Positions 8,318 to 16,546 of a DNA stretch of 64,000 bases are shown here, piece after piece. The notes under the pieces were generated by a model. The model saw only the letters and a program-made list of their open reading frames with translations, had not been told where the DNA came from and made no database searches. How positions within the stretch are numbered: the stretch's first letter is position 1; the number at the start of each line of letters is the position of its first letter. The position numbers and the translations under genes were made by a program. The stretch spans positions 62,001 to 126,000 of the forward strand of contig SECP01000010.1 in the NCBI GenBank assembly GCA_004193285.1, read 5' to 3'. The stretch comes from Myxococcales bacterium. Lineage in GTDB: Bacteria > Myxococcota_A > Polyangia > Polyangiales > Polyangiaceae.

Positions 8318-9459
8318 GCGGCGCTCCGGGCGCGCTCGTCGGCGGCCTCGCGATAGACCGCCAGCGTCTCGGCGGCCGTGCGCTCCCAGCTGAACTGCGC
8401 GGCGCGAGCGATGCCGCGTTCACGAAGTCGCTCGCGGTCCTGGGAGCGCAGCAGCGTGATGGTCGCGGCGAGCGCCGCCGCATCCCCCACCGCGGCGTGT
8501 AGGCCGGCGCCGCCGCTCACTTCCACCAGAGCGGGCGCATCACTGGCGATCACCGGGCAGCCGCAGGCCATCGCCTCCAGCACCGGGATGCCGAACCCTT
8601 CCACGATCGACGGCTGCAAAAGTGCCCGCGCGGCTTGCAGCAACGTGACGAGGTCGTCGCCGGTCACGGCTGGCAAGAGCTGCACCCGCTCGCCAACTCC
8701 GAGCCGCTCCGCCAGCTCCAGCAAGCCCCGGCTGCCGCTGGCTCGTTGAACGAGCACCAGACGCTCGTCTTCCTGCGCGCTCTTCGCGAATGCGGCTATC
8801 GCGAGCGCGTGGCCCTTGTAGGGCTCGTTCTTGCCGACGAGTAGGTAGTAGGGGGCGGCGCTGCCGAGCAGCTCGGCGGCGCGGGCGAACGCCGCGGCCG
8901 GGCTCGGCGCTGGTCGAAACCGAGCGTCCACCGCGTTGTAAGTGACTCGAACGCGCGGCTCGCAATCCGGCGCGACCGCGAGCATGCGGGCGCGCGTCGC
9001 CTCCGACACGGCAATGAGGCGGGTGGCGTGCTGCAAGGCCCACATTACTCCTCGGTGATAGTAGGGGCGGCGGATGCGGCGCATCAGCGGCCGACCTTCC
9101 ACGAGCTCCGGCTGCTCCAGCCACATCAGGTCGTGCACCGTGACGACGGTCGCGCAAGGTAGCCCCCGCCCGAGGATGCTGAACGGAAAGTGGGCGACGT
9201 CCTGCCGGTTCAGGCGCCCCAAAAGACTGGGCGTGAGCAGCGTGCGGAGCCCGTCCGAAGGGGCGGTGACCGGCCGGCACGTGACGTTCGGCAGCGAGAC
9301 CGGCGTGGGACGCGCGGGGTGAGTCCACAGCTCGAAGCAGCTCTGTGGGGCCTGAGCCGGTAGTCGCTCGACCAAGGCTTCCACGTAGCGCCCAATGCCG
9401 CTCGGCTTCGGCTCCACGTAGCGCGCGTCAATCACGAAGCGAGGCGAGTCGGGGTTCAC
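8314..9459 (-). CDS. Glycosyltransferase family 4 (GT-B)
   Basis: A 381-residue protein, first in the operon. Motifs: SGIGRYVEALVERL, VVTVHDLMWLEQ, TRLIAVSEATRARML, YYLLVGKNEPYKG, VQLLPAVTGDDL and SIVEGFGIPVLEAMACGCP (GT4 EX7E element). It resembles mannosyltransferases of exopolysaccharide clusters and its downstream neighbour is a paralogue, so the two may add successive residues. Divergent from a small DUF1304 gene, leaving about 75 bp for both promoters. Confidence 0.9.
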   Translation of the reverse strand: MNPDSPRFVIDARYVEPKPSGIGRYVEALVERLPAQAPQSCFELWTHPARPTPVSLPNVTCRPVTAPSDGLRTLLTPSLLGRLNRQDVAHFPFSILGRGLPCATVVTVHDLMWLEQPELVEGRPLMRRIRRPYYHRGVMWALQHATRLIAVSEATRARMLAVAPDCEPRVRVTYNAVDARFRPAPSPAAAFARAAELLGSAAPYYLLVGKNEPYKGHALAIAAFAKSAQEDERLVLVQRASGSRGLLELAERLGVGERVQLLPAVTGDDLVTLLQAARALLQPSIVEGFGIPVLEAMACGCPVIASDAPALVEVSGGAGLHAAVGDAAALAATITLLRSQDRERLRERGIARAAQFSWERTAAETLAVYREAADERARSAA

Positions 9460-9533
9460 GGAAGGCGCGCAACTTAGCCAAAAGGGTCGGACCCTGCCAC
9501 CGAAGCGGCTCCTGCAAGGCTAGGCTGTGGCAG

Positions 9534-9896
9534 ATGCAGCTGATCTCTTCGCTTCTCACGGCGCTCGTCGCGGCGATCCACGCGTACATCGTGGTGCTGG
9601 AGATGCTGCTTTGGCAGAAGCCGCTGGGGCGTCGGGTCTTCCGCACGACGCCCGAGCAGGCCGCACAGACCGCGACCCTCGCCGCGAACCAAGGCCTGTA
9701 CAACGGGTTTTTGGCGGCCGGCCTCGTGTGGTCTTTGCTCGCGGAGCAGGCTCTGCGCCGCCCCGTAGGCACGTTCTTCTTGGTTTGCGTCGCCCTCGCC
9801 GGCCTGTTCGGGGCGGCCACCGTCAGCCGCCGCATCCTGTTCGTTCAGACGCTCCCGGCGGCCCTGGCGCTGGCCAGCCTCTGGCTTAACCCTTGA
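9534..9896 (+). CDS. DUF1304 family small membrane protein
   Basis: A 120-residue protein that is almost wholly hydrophobic, with four predicted membrane helices. The family pattern is visible: a first helix with AAIHAYIVVLEMLLW, then FRTTPEQAAQTATLAANQGLYNGFLAAGL and a late ATVSRRILFVQTLPA. These match DUF1304 (YqjF/YtoH-like), whose function is not known. The start at 9534 was chosen because it leads directly into the first helix. Confidence 0.75.
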   Translation: MQLISSLLTALVAAIHAYIVVLEMLLWQKPLGRRVFRTTPEQAAQTATLAANQGLYNGFLAAGLVWSLLAEQALRRPVGTFFLVCVALAGLFGAATVSRRILFVQTLPAALALASLWLNP

Positions 9897-9979
9897 GATC
9901 CGGGCTCTTATGTGGGCGAAAGTACGACCTTCTTGCCCGCAGCCCGCAGGCACGGCAAAAACGGCGACCAGTCAGGTCG

Positions 9980-10741
9980 ATGAGCAGCCGAGATTCGCAA
10001 GAAGACCCTTCGCCCGAGTCCGAGCCCGTGTTCTCTCGCGAGGCCCTCACGCCGCGTGGTGGCTTCATGGCACGGCCCGGTCTCAAGCCCCCACCACGTC
10101 ACGCGGTCGTGGTCCGAGGCGGCGACGCGCCCATCACCGAAGCGATCCCCGTCGCGCGTTCCAGCTTTCCGCCACCGGCTCCGAGTGAGCCCGAGCCGGA
10201 GCCGGCGCCGCTCAGCATGAGCGACAAGGTTACACTCCGGGCGATCCCGACCGCCAAGGTGCCGCGCATCTCGAGCGTCGTGTTCGACGAGCCACCGGCG
10301 AGCCCGCGCCGCTCCGAGCGCACGCCATCGTACGCCGCGCTGGAGTCGGCCCCGCCTCCGAGCGACGCGCCCCTCGTGCAAAGCGTGCCTCCGGTCTCGA
10401 GCGGCCCGCGATCACGCCGCAAGAGCTCGGGCTATACGATCGTCGCGGCCGGCGCCGCTGGATTGCTTTTGGGTTTGGCGTCGGTGCTTGCGACCCGCGG
10501 CGGCGCGGAGCAGCCGGACGCGACCGCTATGGCCGCCGCGGCGCCGCTTGCTGCGACGCCTCCTGCCGCCGAGCTTCAGCCTGCCACCGTCGAATCCCCC
10601 GGGGCCGTCGAATCCCCCGGGGCCGTCGAATCCCCCGGGTCAGCGACCGCGGCGGCGAGCGCAACCGCGAGCGCGTCCACCCCGCGAACCGCCGCCCCCG
10701 CGAGGCCCGCGGTGGCGACGGTGAAGAAGAGCATCTTCTAG
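9980..10741 (+). CDS. Single-span membrane protein with Pro/Ala-rich tails
   Basis: A 253-residue protein not assigned to a family. Residues 1-150 are polar, Pro/Ser/Glu-rich and likely disordered. One hydrophobic helix (YTIVAAGAAGLLLGLASVLA) spans about residues 153-172. The C-terminal part is Ala/Thr/Pro-rich, includes a VESPGA repeat and ends with VATVKKSIF. This architecture suggests a cytoplasmic low-complexity arm and a periplasmic linker. The ATG at 9980 was preferred over an upstream start that would overlap the DUF1304 gene. Composition is normal for the organism; function unknown. Confidence 0.55.
   Translation: MSSRDSQEDPSPESEPVFSREALTPRGGFMARPGLKPPPRHAVVVRGGDAPITEAIPVARSSFPPPAPSEPEPEPAPLSMSDKVTLRAIPTAKVPRISSVVFDEPPASPRRSERTPSYAALESAPPPSDAPLVQSVPPVSSGPRSRRKSSGYTIVAAGAAGLLLGLASVLATRGGAEQPDATAMAAAAPLAATPPAAELQPATVESPGAVESPGAVESPGSATAAASATASASTPRTAAPARPAVATVKKSIF
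10589..10635 (+). repeat. 18-bp tandem repeat (2.6 copies) in coding sequence
   Basis: GTCGAATCCCCCGGGGCC occurs twice in perfect tandem, followed by a partial third copy. It encodes VESPGA repeats in the linker of the membrane protein. The perfect identity suggests recent slippage and a length-variable linker. Confidence 0.85.
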
Positions 10742-10746
10742 CCGGT

Positions 10747-11967
10747 TTACTGCACGACGACGACGCGGTCTTGGCACGCGAACTCGACGCCGAGAGCCCC
10801 CTTCGGGTCGGCTTTCACCGTCTGACACATGTCGTCGCAGAGCACGATTTGAGTGGGCGCTTCTTCGCTATCGTAGCGCCACTGCGTCTTCCCCTTGCAC
10901 TCGGTGCCGTACACCAGCGAAACATCGTCGCCCGCCGCGCCCTTGAAGTGCACGTTCACCTTGTTGGGGTCCAGCGTCTTGCCGGCGGGAGGCGCCGGAA
11001 TGTCGAGCTCGCACGAGATCGCTTTGCCGCGAATGAGATTGATCGCGTCGAGCAGGTCGGTGCGGGTTTGCTCGGGGTCGACGAGCGAGACGATGAACGC
11101 GTCCTCCGTTCCGCCGCCCTGCGCGATGGCTTTCAAGCTGGCGAGCTCCTCGCCCACGCCGATCACGTAGGTTGGCAGGTGGTCCGCGACCGCGGCGGCC
11201 GCGGCAGCCGTGTTCTTGATGTTGTTCGTCTTCGTTGCGTCCTTGCTGGTGCACTCGGTCGGCTCGCCGTCAGTCACCATCACGACCGCTACCTTGCGTG
11301 AGCTGTCTTCCTTCAGCAGGCTCTCGGCATAGTCGATCGTGCCGACGATGGCCGGGAAGGTAGGCGTGCCGTACTCGTTCGGCGGGTCCAGCACCGCGAT
11401 CGCATCCTTGAACGTCGTCGCATCCGGAAGGGCGGTGGGCGGTACCTCTGGCGTGGAGTAGGCGCTGGCTTCGCAGGCGGGGCCCATGGTGCTCTCCGCG
11501 GGGCCCTGCGTCTTGTTCTGGTTCAGGGGGAACAAGCTGAGCGACGCGGTGATCCCCGCCGAGGCCGGATCGGCGAAGAAGGCGTTGAGCGCCGACGTGA
11601 CCGGATCCCATTTTTGCTTGCGCTCCCCGTACTTGCCGTCGCCCATGCTGCCGGATTCGTCGAGCAGAAAGACGAGGTACACCGGGGCCAGCTCCGCCTC
11701 CTCCGTCGCGGCCGCGCAAGTCTCGCCGGGGTCCTGACCGCCTTGCGGTTGCTCTCCCGTGCCGCCGCTGGACATCGAGCCGGCGAGGTTGAAAGCGCCG
11801 CCCGCGCTCGACGCTCCGTTGCTGCTTGCGCCGCTCCCAGTGGCGCCAGTGCCGCTTGCAGCCGTGCCCTCTCCCACCGTGCTGCCGTCCACCTTATCCG
11901 AGCAAGCCCCTAGAAGCGCGACGCTCGCAAGAGCGACGAGTGTCCCTAACCCGAATAGTGTCCGCAT
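10747..11967 (-). CDS. VWA-domain lipoprotein
   Basis: A 406-residue lipoprotein: signal MRTLFGLGTLVALASVALLGAC with Cys22, then a Gly/Ser/Thr-rich linker to about residue 85, then a von Willebrand A domain. The MIDAS motif DESGS is at 103-107, and a later strand reads VAVVMVTDGEPTEC. The C-terminal third contains several cysteines (TECKG, LCDDMCQ, FACQ), probably disulfide-bonded outside the cytoplasm. Likely a surface adhesion or binding protein; ligand unknown. The start at 11967 gives a clean signal peptide; an upstream ATG at 12003 adds a charged extension. It converges on the preceding membrane-protein gene with 5 bp between stops. Confidence 0.85.
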   Translation of the reverse strand: MRTLFGLGTLVALASVALLGACSDKVDGSTVGEGTAASGTGATGSGASSNGASSAGGAFNLAGSMSSGGTGEQPQGGQDPGETCAAATEEAELAPVYLVFLLDESGSMGDGKYGERKQKWDPVTSALNAFFADPASAGITASLSLFPLNQNKTQGPAESTMGPACEASAYSTPEVPPTALPDATTFKDAIAVLDPPNEYGTPTFPAIVGTIDYAESLLKEDSSRKVAVVMVTDGEPTECTSKDATKTNNIKNTAAAAAAVADHLPTYVIGVGEELASLKAIAQGGGTEDAFIVSLVDPEQTRTDLLDAINLIRGKAISCELDIPAPPAGKTLDPNKVNVHFKGAAGDDVSLVYGTECKGKTQWRYDSEEAPTQIVLCDDMCQTVKADPKGALGVEFACQDRVVVVQ

Positions 11968-12093
11968 CCGGCGTATTGTAGGCAACCGAATGCGTCCGAG
12001 CACGGCAAACCAAGGACGCCAGCTACATTAGGTCGCCTGTCTACCCGCAGGGTGTCGTCTTTGACGACTCTGTCTCCGCGTGTGGGACAGCGC

Positions 12094-12552
12094 TCACGGG
12101 GCGGGGAAAGCGGTGTCTACCGCCTGACGGCGGAAGGCAAAAATGCGGGAAAGCGTGCGCTTCACGGCGAGCGCGTGGACCAAGTCCCCGAGCGGCCCGA
12201 ACGGGAGCTCGTAGTCCACGACGTCGCGCATTTCGGTACCGCCACTCACCTCGCGGAACTCGTGCAGGTGGTGCCACGTCCGATAAGGGCCGCGCAATTG
12301 GACGTCCACGAACCGCTCGCCCGGTTGCCATTCGCGGATCTCGGTGAGCCAGCGCATCGGCACGCCACCCAGCTTGATCTGGTACTCGATGTGCTGCCCC
12401 GTCTTCATCTCGATGGGGAGGGCAGTGAGGATGCGAAAACTGAGGAACGGAGGCGTGAGGCGCTGGAGGTTTTCGGCGGCTGAGAAGAAGTCGAACACGC
12501 GCGACAGCGGAGCGGGCACCAGTTGCGTTTGCTCCAGGCGATGCATCGTCAT
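12094..12552 (-). CDS. SRPBCC-superfamily ligand-binding protein
   Basis: A 152-residue single START-like domain: PAPLSRVFDFFSAAENLQRL at the N-terminus, the central LGGVPMRWLTEIREW and FVDVQLRGPYRTWHHLHEF, and a long C-terminal helix. This is the YfbM/cyclase-like SRPBCC group, which binds hydrophobic ligands in a helix-grip cavity. Start may be 12552 or 12546, two ATGs apart. Not obviously co-transcribed with neighbours. Substrate unknown. Confidence 0.75.
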   Translation of the reverse strand: MTMHRLEQTQLVPAPLSRVFDFFSAAENLQRLTPPFLSFRILTALPIEMKTGQHIEYQIKLGGVPMRWLTEIREWQPGERFVDVQLRGPYRTWHHLHEFREVSGGTEMRDVVDYELPFGPLGDLVHALAVKRTLSRIFAFRRQAVDTAFPAP

Positions 12553-12649
12553 GGGCGCGCAACCTACGGCGCTGCCGGCCGCGCAGGAAGCGAATAGGCG
12601 CCAGCGGCTCTGGTCGACGGGGTGGCTCGAGCTCCACGTGGGCTTTGGC

Positions 12650-14119
12650 TCAGCCGACCGCGTCGCTCACGACAGCGAGCGGAGCGCCGGTCAGGTTTCG
12701 ACCGAACTGCGTTACGTCCTGCATGTCGAACACCTTTTGCATCAGGGTGTAGTGCAGGTCGCGCAGGGGGCGTTTCACCAAGTCCGCGTGCTGGTCCTGG
12801 CGTAGGCCGAGGGCGCCGCCACCGACCAGGGCCACGGGCAGCTGGTGGCAAGCGTGGTTGCTGCCGTGCATCGCGCCCGCGAAGAAGATCACGGTGTTGT
12901 CGAGGACCGAGGTGCCGTTCGCTTCCTGCACCCGATCCAGCTTGGCCGCGAGCTCGGCGACCTTGCTCGCGTTCCAGCGCGTGATGCTCGCGAAGGCGCT
13001 CTGCGAGCCGTGCTGACCGCCGCCGTGGTACTCGGGGCAAGTGCCGTTGGCTTCGGTCGAGCCAGTAGCGGTAAATTCGCGCATCTTGACGTGGTCGTAC
13101 GTGAACTCGGAGCGCTCGTCCTCCAGCATGTGAGTGATGATGCGCGTCGCGTCGCACTGCAGCGCCAGCACGATGAGGTCGTTCATCACGTCCGCGTGCG
13201 TGCCCTTGTCGTAGGTCGCCGTATTCTGGCGAAATGCATTGGGACCCACCGCGGCCATCGACGGCTTCTGGATCGCCGCGCAGGCGAGGCCGCCCATGCC
13301 CATCGACGCGCCGGTAGCGCGCGTCTCCACCTCGCGCACGGAGCTCAAGAACTCGTCCATCCGCATCTTGTCCGCGGAGCCCAGCTTGGCTCGAGTCCGG
13401 CTGGCATTCTCCAACACCGCGTCCAGGATGCTCCTGTTCCGAGCTAGGCGTTTTTGAGTTTCGGCGTCGGGCGGCGTGCCGTCGTTCCCCCGCGGCTCGA
13501 TGCCCCCGGTGAGCTTGTTGAAGACGGCCAGAGGGTCCACCATCTTGTACATGGGGGTCGTCTTGCCGCTCCAGGAGATGCTTCGGCTGTTGGAGCAAGG
13601 CTTGCCGTCGCAGTAGCTCTCTACGGTGGAAAGGCCGACCTGGAGAGAAGGAATCGCCGTCTTGCCCTTGAACGCCGCATGGGCGGCCATGAGCTGATCG
13701 AGCGAGATTTCGTTGGCCTCCCCGACATTCCCCAACTCTTTGCGGATGGCGTCGGGGTCCACGCAGGTCAGGAATGCTCCCGGCTGTCGGCCGTGACTCG
13801 GTTCTACGCCGGCACCGCCATCCGCGTTGAAGGCCGAGCCGTTTTCGAAGTTGCTGAGGACCTGCATCTTGGCCTTGAGGGCGCCGAACACATCGAGCAC
13901 GGGCGAGAGCTCCCAGGCGCCGCCTCCGCCCACCGCTGCGGGCTTCCAATTCTCCGACGCGCCGTTGGGCAAGAACACCGCGAGGTAGCGCTTGGGAGCG
14001 GCAGCGACAGACTGCGCCGAAGCTGTCTGGCACCGCAGTAGCAGCGATTCGAGCCAAGGGAGCGTCAACGCAACGCCGGCGCCACGCAGCACGAGTCTAC
14101 GAGAGAGCAGACGGTTCAT
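12650..14119 (-). CDS. DUF1552 protein, exported (Tat-like signal)
   Basis: A 489-residue protein beginning MNRLLSRRLVLRGAGVALTLPWLES, a twin-arginine-like signal. Family hallmarks of DUF1552 are seen: YLAVFLPNGASENWKP, SYCDGKPCSNSRSISW, HADVMNDLIVLALQCDATRI, TCPEYHGGGQHG and HGSNHACHQLPVALVGG near the C-terminus. The fold is related to sulfatase/phosphatase-like DUF1501 proteins and the family is always paired with DUF1592 proteins, as here. I chose ATG 14119 because GAGGAG lies 7 bp upstream; an ATG at 14134 overlaps the preceding stop. Role unknown; probably periplasmic electron or substrate handling. Confidence 0.85.
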   Translation of the reverse strand: MNRLLSRRLVLRGAGVALTLPWLESLLLRCQTASAQSVAAAPKRYLAVFLPNGASENWKPAAVGGGGAWELSPVLDVFGALKAKMQVLSNFENGSAFNADGGAGVEPSHGRQPGAFLTCVDPDAIRKELGNVGEANEISLDQLMAAHAAFKGKTAIPSLQVGLSTVESYCDGKPCSNSRSISWSGKTTPMYKMVDPLAVFNKLTGGIEPRGNDGTPPDAETQKRLARNRSILDAVLENASRTRAKLGSADKMRMDEFLSSVREVETRATGASMGMGGLACAAIQKPSMAAVGPNAFRQNTATYDKGTHADVMNDLIVLALQCDATRIITHMLEDERSEFTYDHVKMREFTATGSTEANGTCPEYHGGGQHGSQSAFASITRWNASKVAELAAKLDRVQEANGTSVLDNTVIFFAGAMHGSNHACHQLPVALVGGGALGLRQDQHADLVKRPLRDLHYTLMQKVFDMQDVTQFGRNLTGAPLAVVSDAVG

Positions 14120-14130
14120 CGGCGAGCTCC

Positions 14131-15861
14131 TCATGCGCCACCTCGGCGAGAGCGGAAAACTTCCGTAGAGACGAGAGCTTTAACGAGACGACCGAGGTGG
14201 GGCGTCTCGCCTTCCGCGAGCCAATCCTTCGCGACCAGCTCGAGGTACGGCCTGTCGCTATCGGTCAGCAAGCGGCCCAGGCCGTACGACAGCATCTTTT
14301 CCGAGACGCAGGTCGCAAACCTCGGGTTTCTCGTGACCGCATCCGCGACCCCAGGTAGGCCGTCTTGGCCTTCGATACCTGCAAACTCGAGACCTTCCGG
14401 ATACGCCGCGGACTTTGGCAGCTCTGTCTTCGGATCTATGGGCGAGCCGTTGGGGTAAGTGGCGCGGAACTGACCGACGCCGTCGTACTGCTCGAGAGCC
14501 AACCCGAACGGGTCGAAGAGCGAATGGCAAGCCGCGCAGCCCGGATTCGCGCGGTGTTCTTCGAGCACCTGGCGCACGTTCAGCTGGGACGTATCACCTT
14601 GCTTTTCCAGCTCCGGCACGCCGGGGGGCGGATCCGGCGGGTGCGTGCACATCAAGTTGAGCAGCAGCCACTTGCCCCGCAGAGTAGGCGCCGAGCGGCG
14701 ATCCGGCGAAGACATCGCCAAAAATCCGATCAACCCCGCGAACCCCCTACGCCCGTCCGCGACGTTCTCGACGCGCACCAGGTGACTCGCGGTGGCGTCG
14801 GCCGGAACGGGCATGCCATACGCCTGTGCCAACACCGGGCTGACGAAATTGATGTCAGCGCTCATGAAGTCGAGCCAGCTCCGGCCGGACCGGAGGAACT
14901 CGTCGAAGTACAGATACAACTCTTGCGCGGCGGCGTCGGCGAGCTGCGGGTTCCAATTCGGGTACACATCAGGCGCGGCCGGGTGGGGGAGGACGCGCCG
15001 AGCGCCCAGCCACTGACCCGCGAAGCTCTGAGTGAAGCGATCGGACTTCGTGCTCTGCAGCATGGAGTCGACCGCTCGTGAGAGCACGTCCGTCCTGAGC
15101 AAGGAATCGTCGCTAGCGGCGGTGAGGAGCTGGTCGTCGGGCGCGCTGCTCCACAAGAAGTAGGAGAGGCGCGAGGCCAGCTCGTATGAGGTCACTGGGT
15201 GCTTCGTCGTCGCGTCGTCTGGCTTTTCGTCGAATTCGATGCGGTACAGGAACTCCGCGCTCGAAAGCAGCGCGCGGACCATCGTCTTGACGGAGGTGGC
15301 GTGGTCGTCGCCGGCCGTTTTCCCAGCTTCGTAGACCTTTTTGTAGGTCACGAGCTCGTCACCGGTCAGCGGCCGACGAAAGATACGTGTGCCAGTCTTG
15401 GTGAGGATCTGGGTCAGGCAAGCTTCGTCCGGCGTGGTGCACGGCATGACCTGGTCGCGCAGCGCTTCGGTCTTAAATACTTCCTCGACCAGCTTTTCCG
15501 CCGCGTCGAAGTACCGCTGGTACTGGTCGCCGTCGACGCCGAGCACCGCCGCCATGTTGTCGAAGCCGCCGAGCTCACCGCCGCGCCAGTTGCCATCAGC
15601 GGGCTGGTAAGTCGTACCGAGGATGTCGGTGACGGTCGCGTTGTACTCGTTCGAGTTGAGGCGATGCATCTCGACGCGCCCCGGATCCACCGGAGCCGCG
15701 GCGGCTTGGCCGGGGTCGATGGTAGAGGGGCCGGTGCTGCGGCTGCCGCCCGAGTCGCTCGCGCCGTCTATCACCCCAGTGCACGCCGCGGCCGACAAGC
15801 TCAGCGACATCACCCACCAGGGTGATAGGTAGGACGTCCTTCGGCTCGGGAACCTCCGCAT
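14131..15861 (-). CDS. DUF1587/1595/1592/1588/1585 lipoprotein with c-type heme site
   Basis: A 576-residue lipoprotein (signal ending SAAAC, Cys27) with the full multi-domain order of planctomycete/myxobacterial DUF1592 proteins. DUF1587 contains RLNSNEYNATVTDILG. DUF1595 contains FRRPLTGDELVTYKKVY and LLSSAEFLYRIEF. DUF1592 contains SYELASRLSYFLWSSAPDD. DUF1588 contains DRRSAPTLRGKWLL and the heme-binding CAACHSLFDPFGLALEQYD. DUF1585 contains EKMLSYGLGRLL. It is transcribed with DUF1552 12 bp downstream. Known only as a conserved pair thought to act in extracytoplasmic redox metabolism of large substrates; no enzyme activity is established. Confidence 0.9.
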   Translation of the reverse strand: MRRFPSRRTSYLSPWWVMSLSLSAAACTGVIDGASDSGGSRSTGPSTIDPGQAAAAPVDPGRVEMHRLNSNEYNATVTDILGTTYQPADGNWRGGELGGFDNMAAVLGVDGDQYQRYFDAAEKLVEEVFKTEALRDQVMPCTTPDEACLTQILTKTGTRIFRRPLTGDELVTYKKVYEAGKTAGDDHATSVKTMVRALLSSAEFLYRIEFDEKPDDATTKHPVTSYELASRLSYFLWSSAPDDQLLTAASDDSLLRTDVLSRAVDSMLQSTKSDRFTQSFAGQWLGARRVLPHPAAPDVYPNWNPQLADAAAQELYLYFDEFLRSGRSWLDFMSADINFVSPVLAQAYGMPVPADATASHLVRVENVADGRRGFAGLIGFLAMSSPDRRSAPTLRGKWLLLNLMCTHPPDPPPGVPELEKQGDTSQLNVRQVLEEHRANPGCAACHSLFDPFGLALEQYDGVGQFRATYPNGSPIDPKTELPKSAAYPEGLEFAGIEGQDGLPGVADAVTRNPRFATCVSEKMLSYGLGRLLTDSDRPYLELVAKDWLAEGETPHLGRLVKALVSTEVFRSRRGGA

Positions 15862-16242
15862 GGGGAGGTAATGTCCGGCTGCAGCGCCTTCCGTCAGCCC
15901 CAGTCAGCCGTTGCATCAGTCGCCCCGGCAACTTTCGCGCTCGAGCGAGGTAAGAGTCCGTAAGCTCGAACAAATCAAGCGACTGAAACGCGCTCGGTCA
16001 AGCTCCCTGGCGGTCGCCAATGTAGGTAAGCAGTGGCTTGAACCACGCATTTTATGCGGCCGCTGGAGCCGCTCGGCAGCCAGTGGCGCGCGTTCGAGGG
16101 ACCGTAGCGCCCCGCACGCGGCGACGCTCGGTCGAGCGAAGCCTCCGCGGCTCTCGCCGCCGTCCTCCGGTGCTCGAAACCGCGGGGACCCAAAGCTTGC
16201 AGGTGAGCGGCGCGCCCCGCGTTTCTCCTCAACAGCAGGGAG

Positions 16243-16294
16243 GCAGCGAAGCAGCGAAGCAGCGAAGCAGCTAAGCAGCGAAGCAGCGAGGCAG
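16243..16294. repeat. 8-bp tandem repeat GCAGCGAA, 6.5 copies
   Basis: Units at 16243, 16251, 16259, 16267 (one change, GCAGCTAA), 16275 and 16283 (GCAGCGAG), plus a half unit. Two copies of ACGAGGCG(A/G) follow at 16301-16320. A slippage-type microsatellite in non-coding DNA. Confidence 0.9.
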
Positions 16295-16349
16295 GCTGAG
16301 ACGAGGCGAAACGAGGCGGGTACCTTTTGACCTGCGCGTCTCCGCGACG

Positions 16350-16400
16350 GGCGACCGACGACCGGCGACCGGCGACGGCGACCCGCGACCGCGGACCGCT
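16350..16400. repeat. Degenerate CGACCGG repeat tract
   Basis: About six imperfect copies of CGACCG(G/A) in a row, 55 bp after the 8-bp tract. Non-coding simple sequence; no spacer structure, so not CRISPR. Confidence 0.7.
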
Positions 16401-16546
16401 CAGCAATCATCCCTTCGTCTGCGTAACTATGTTGCTTCCGAATCGCAGCGAGGAGGAGTACATTCAAGGGTCTTCTTCGAGGCGGAAAGAACGGCTCACG
16501 TCGCGTGCGCTGCGGCGCACCCGCGTGGGCGAGAGGGATGTTCAGC

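Larger units (their letters stand above)
15862..16546. other. Gene-free region with two repeat tracts
   Basis: 685 bp between the DUF1592 gene (leftward) and hypE (rightward). Open frames across it read as Arg/Ser/Ala-rich nonsense and follow the repeats, so I call no gene. It should contain both divergent promoters. The right half holds an 8-bp repeat tract and a 7-bp repeat tract, listed separately. No RNA gene was recognised. Confidence 0.6.

Noticed and set aside
12564..14057. 497-codon minus-strand ORF in another frame over the DUF1552 gene
   Set aside because: Arg/Gly/Ala-rich shadow; the DUF1552 frame has clear family motifs over the same span.
16243..16400. Possible CRISPR array
   Set aside because: Units of 7-8 bp in direct contact, without unique spacers.
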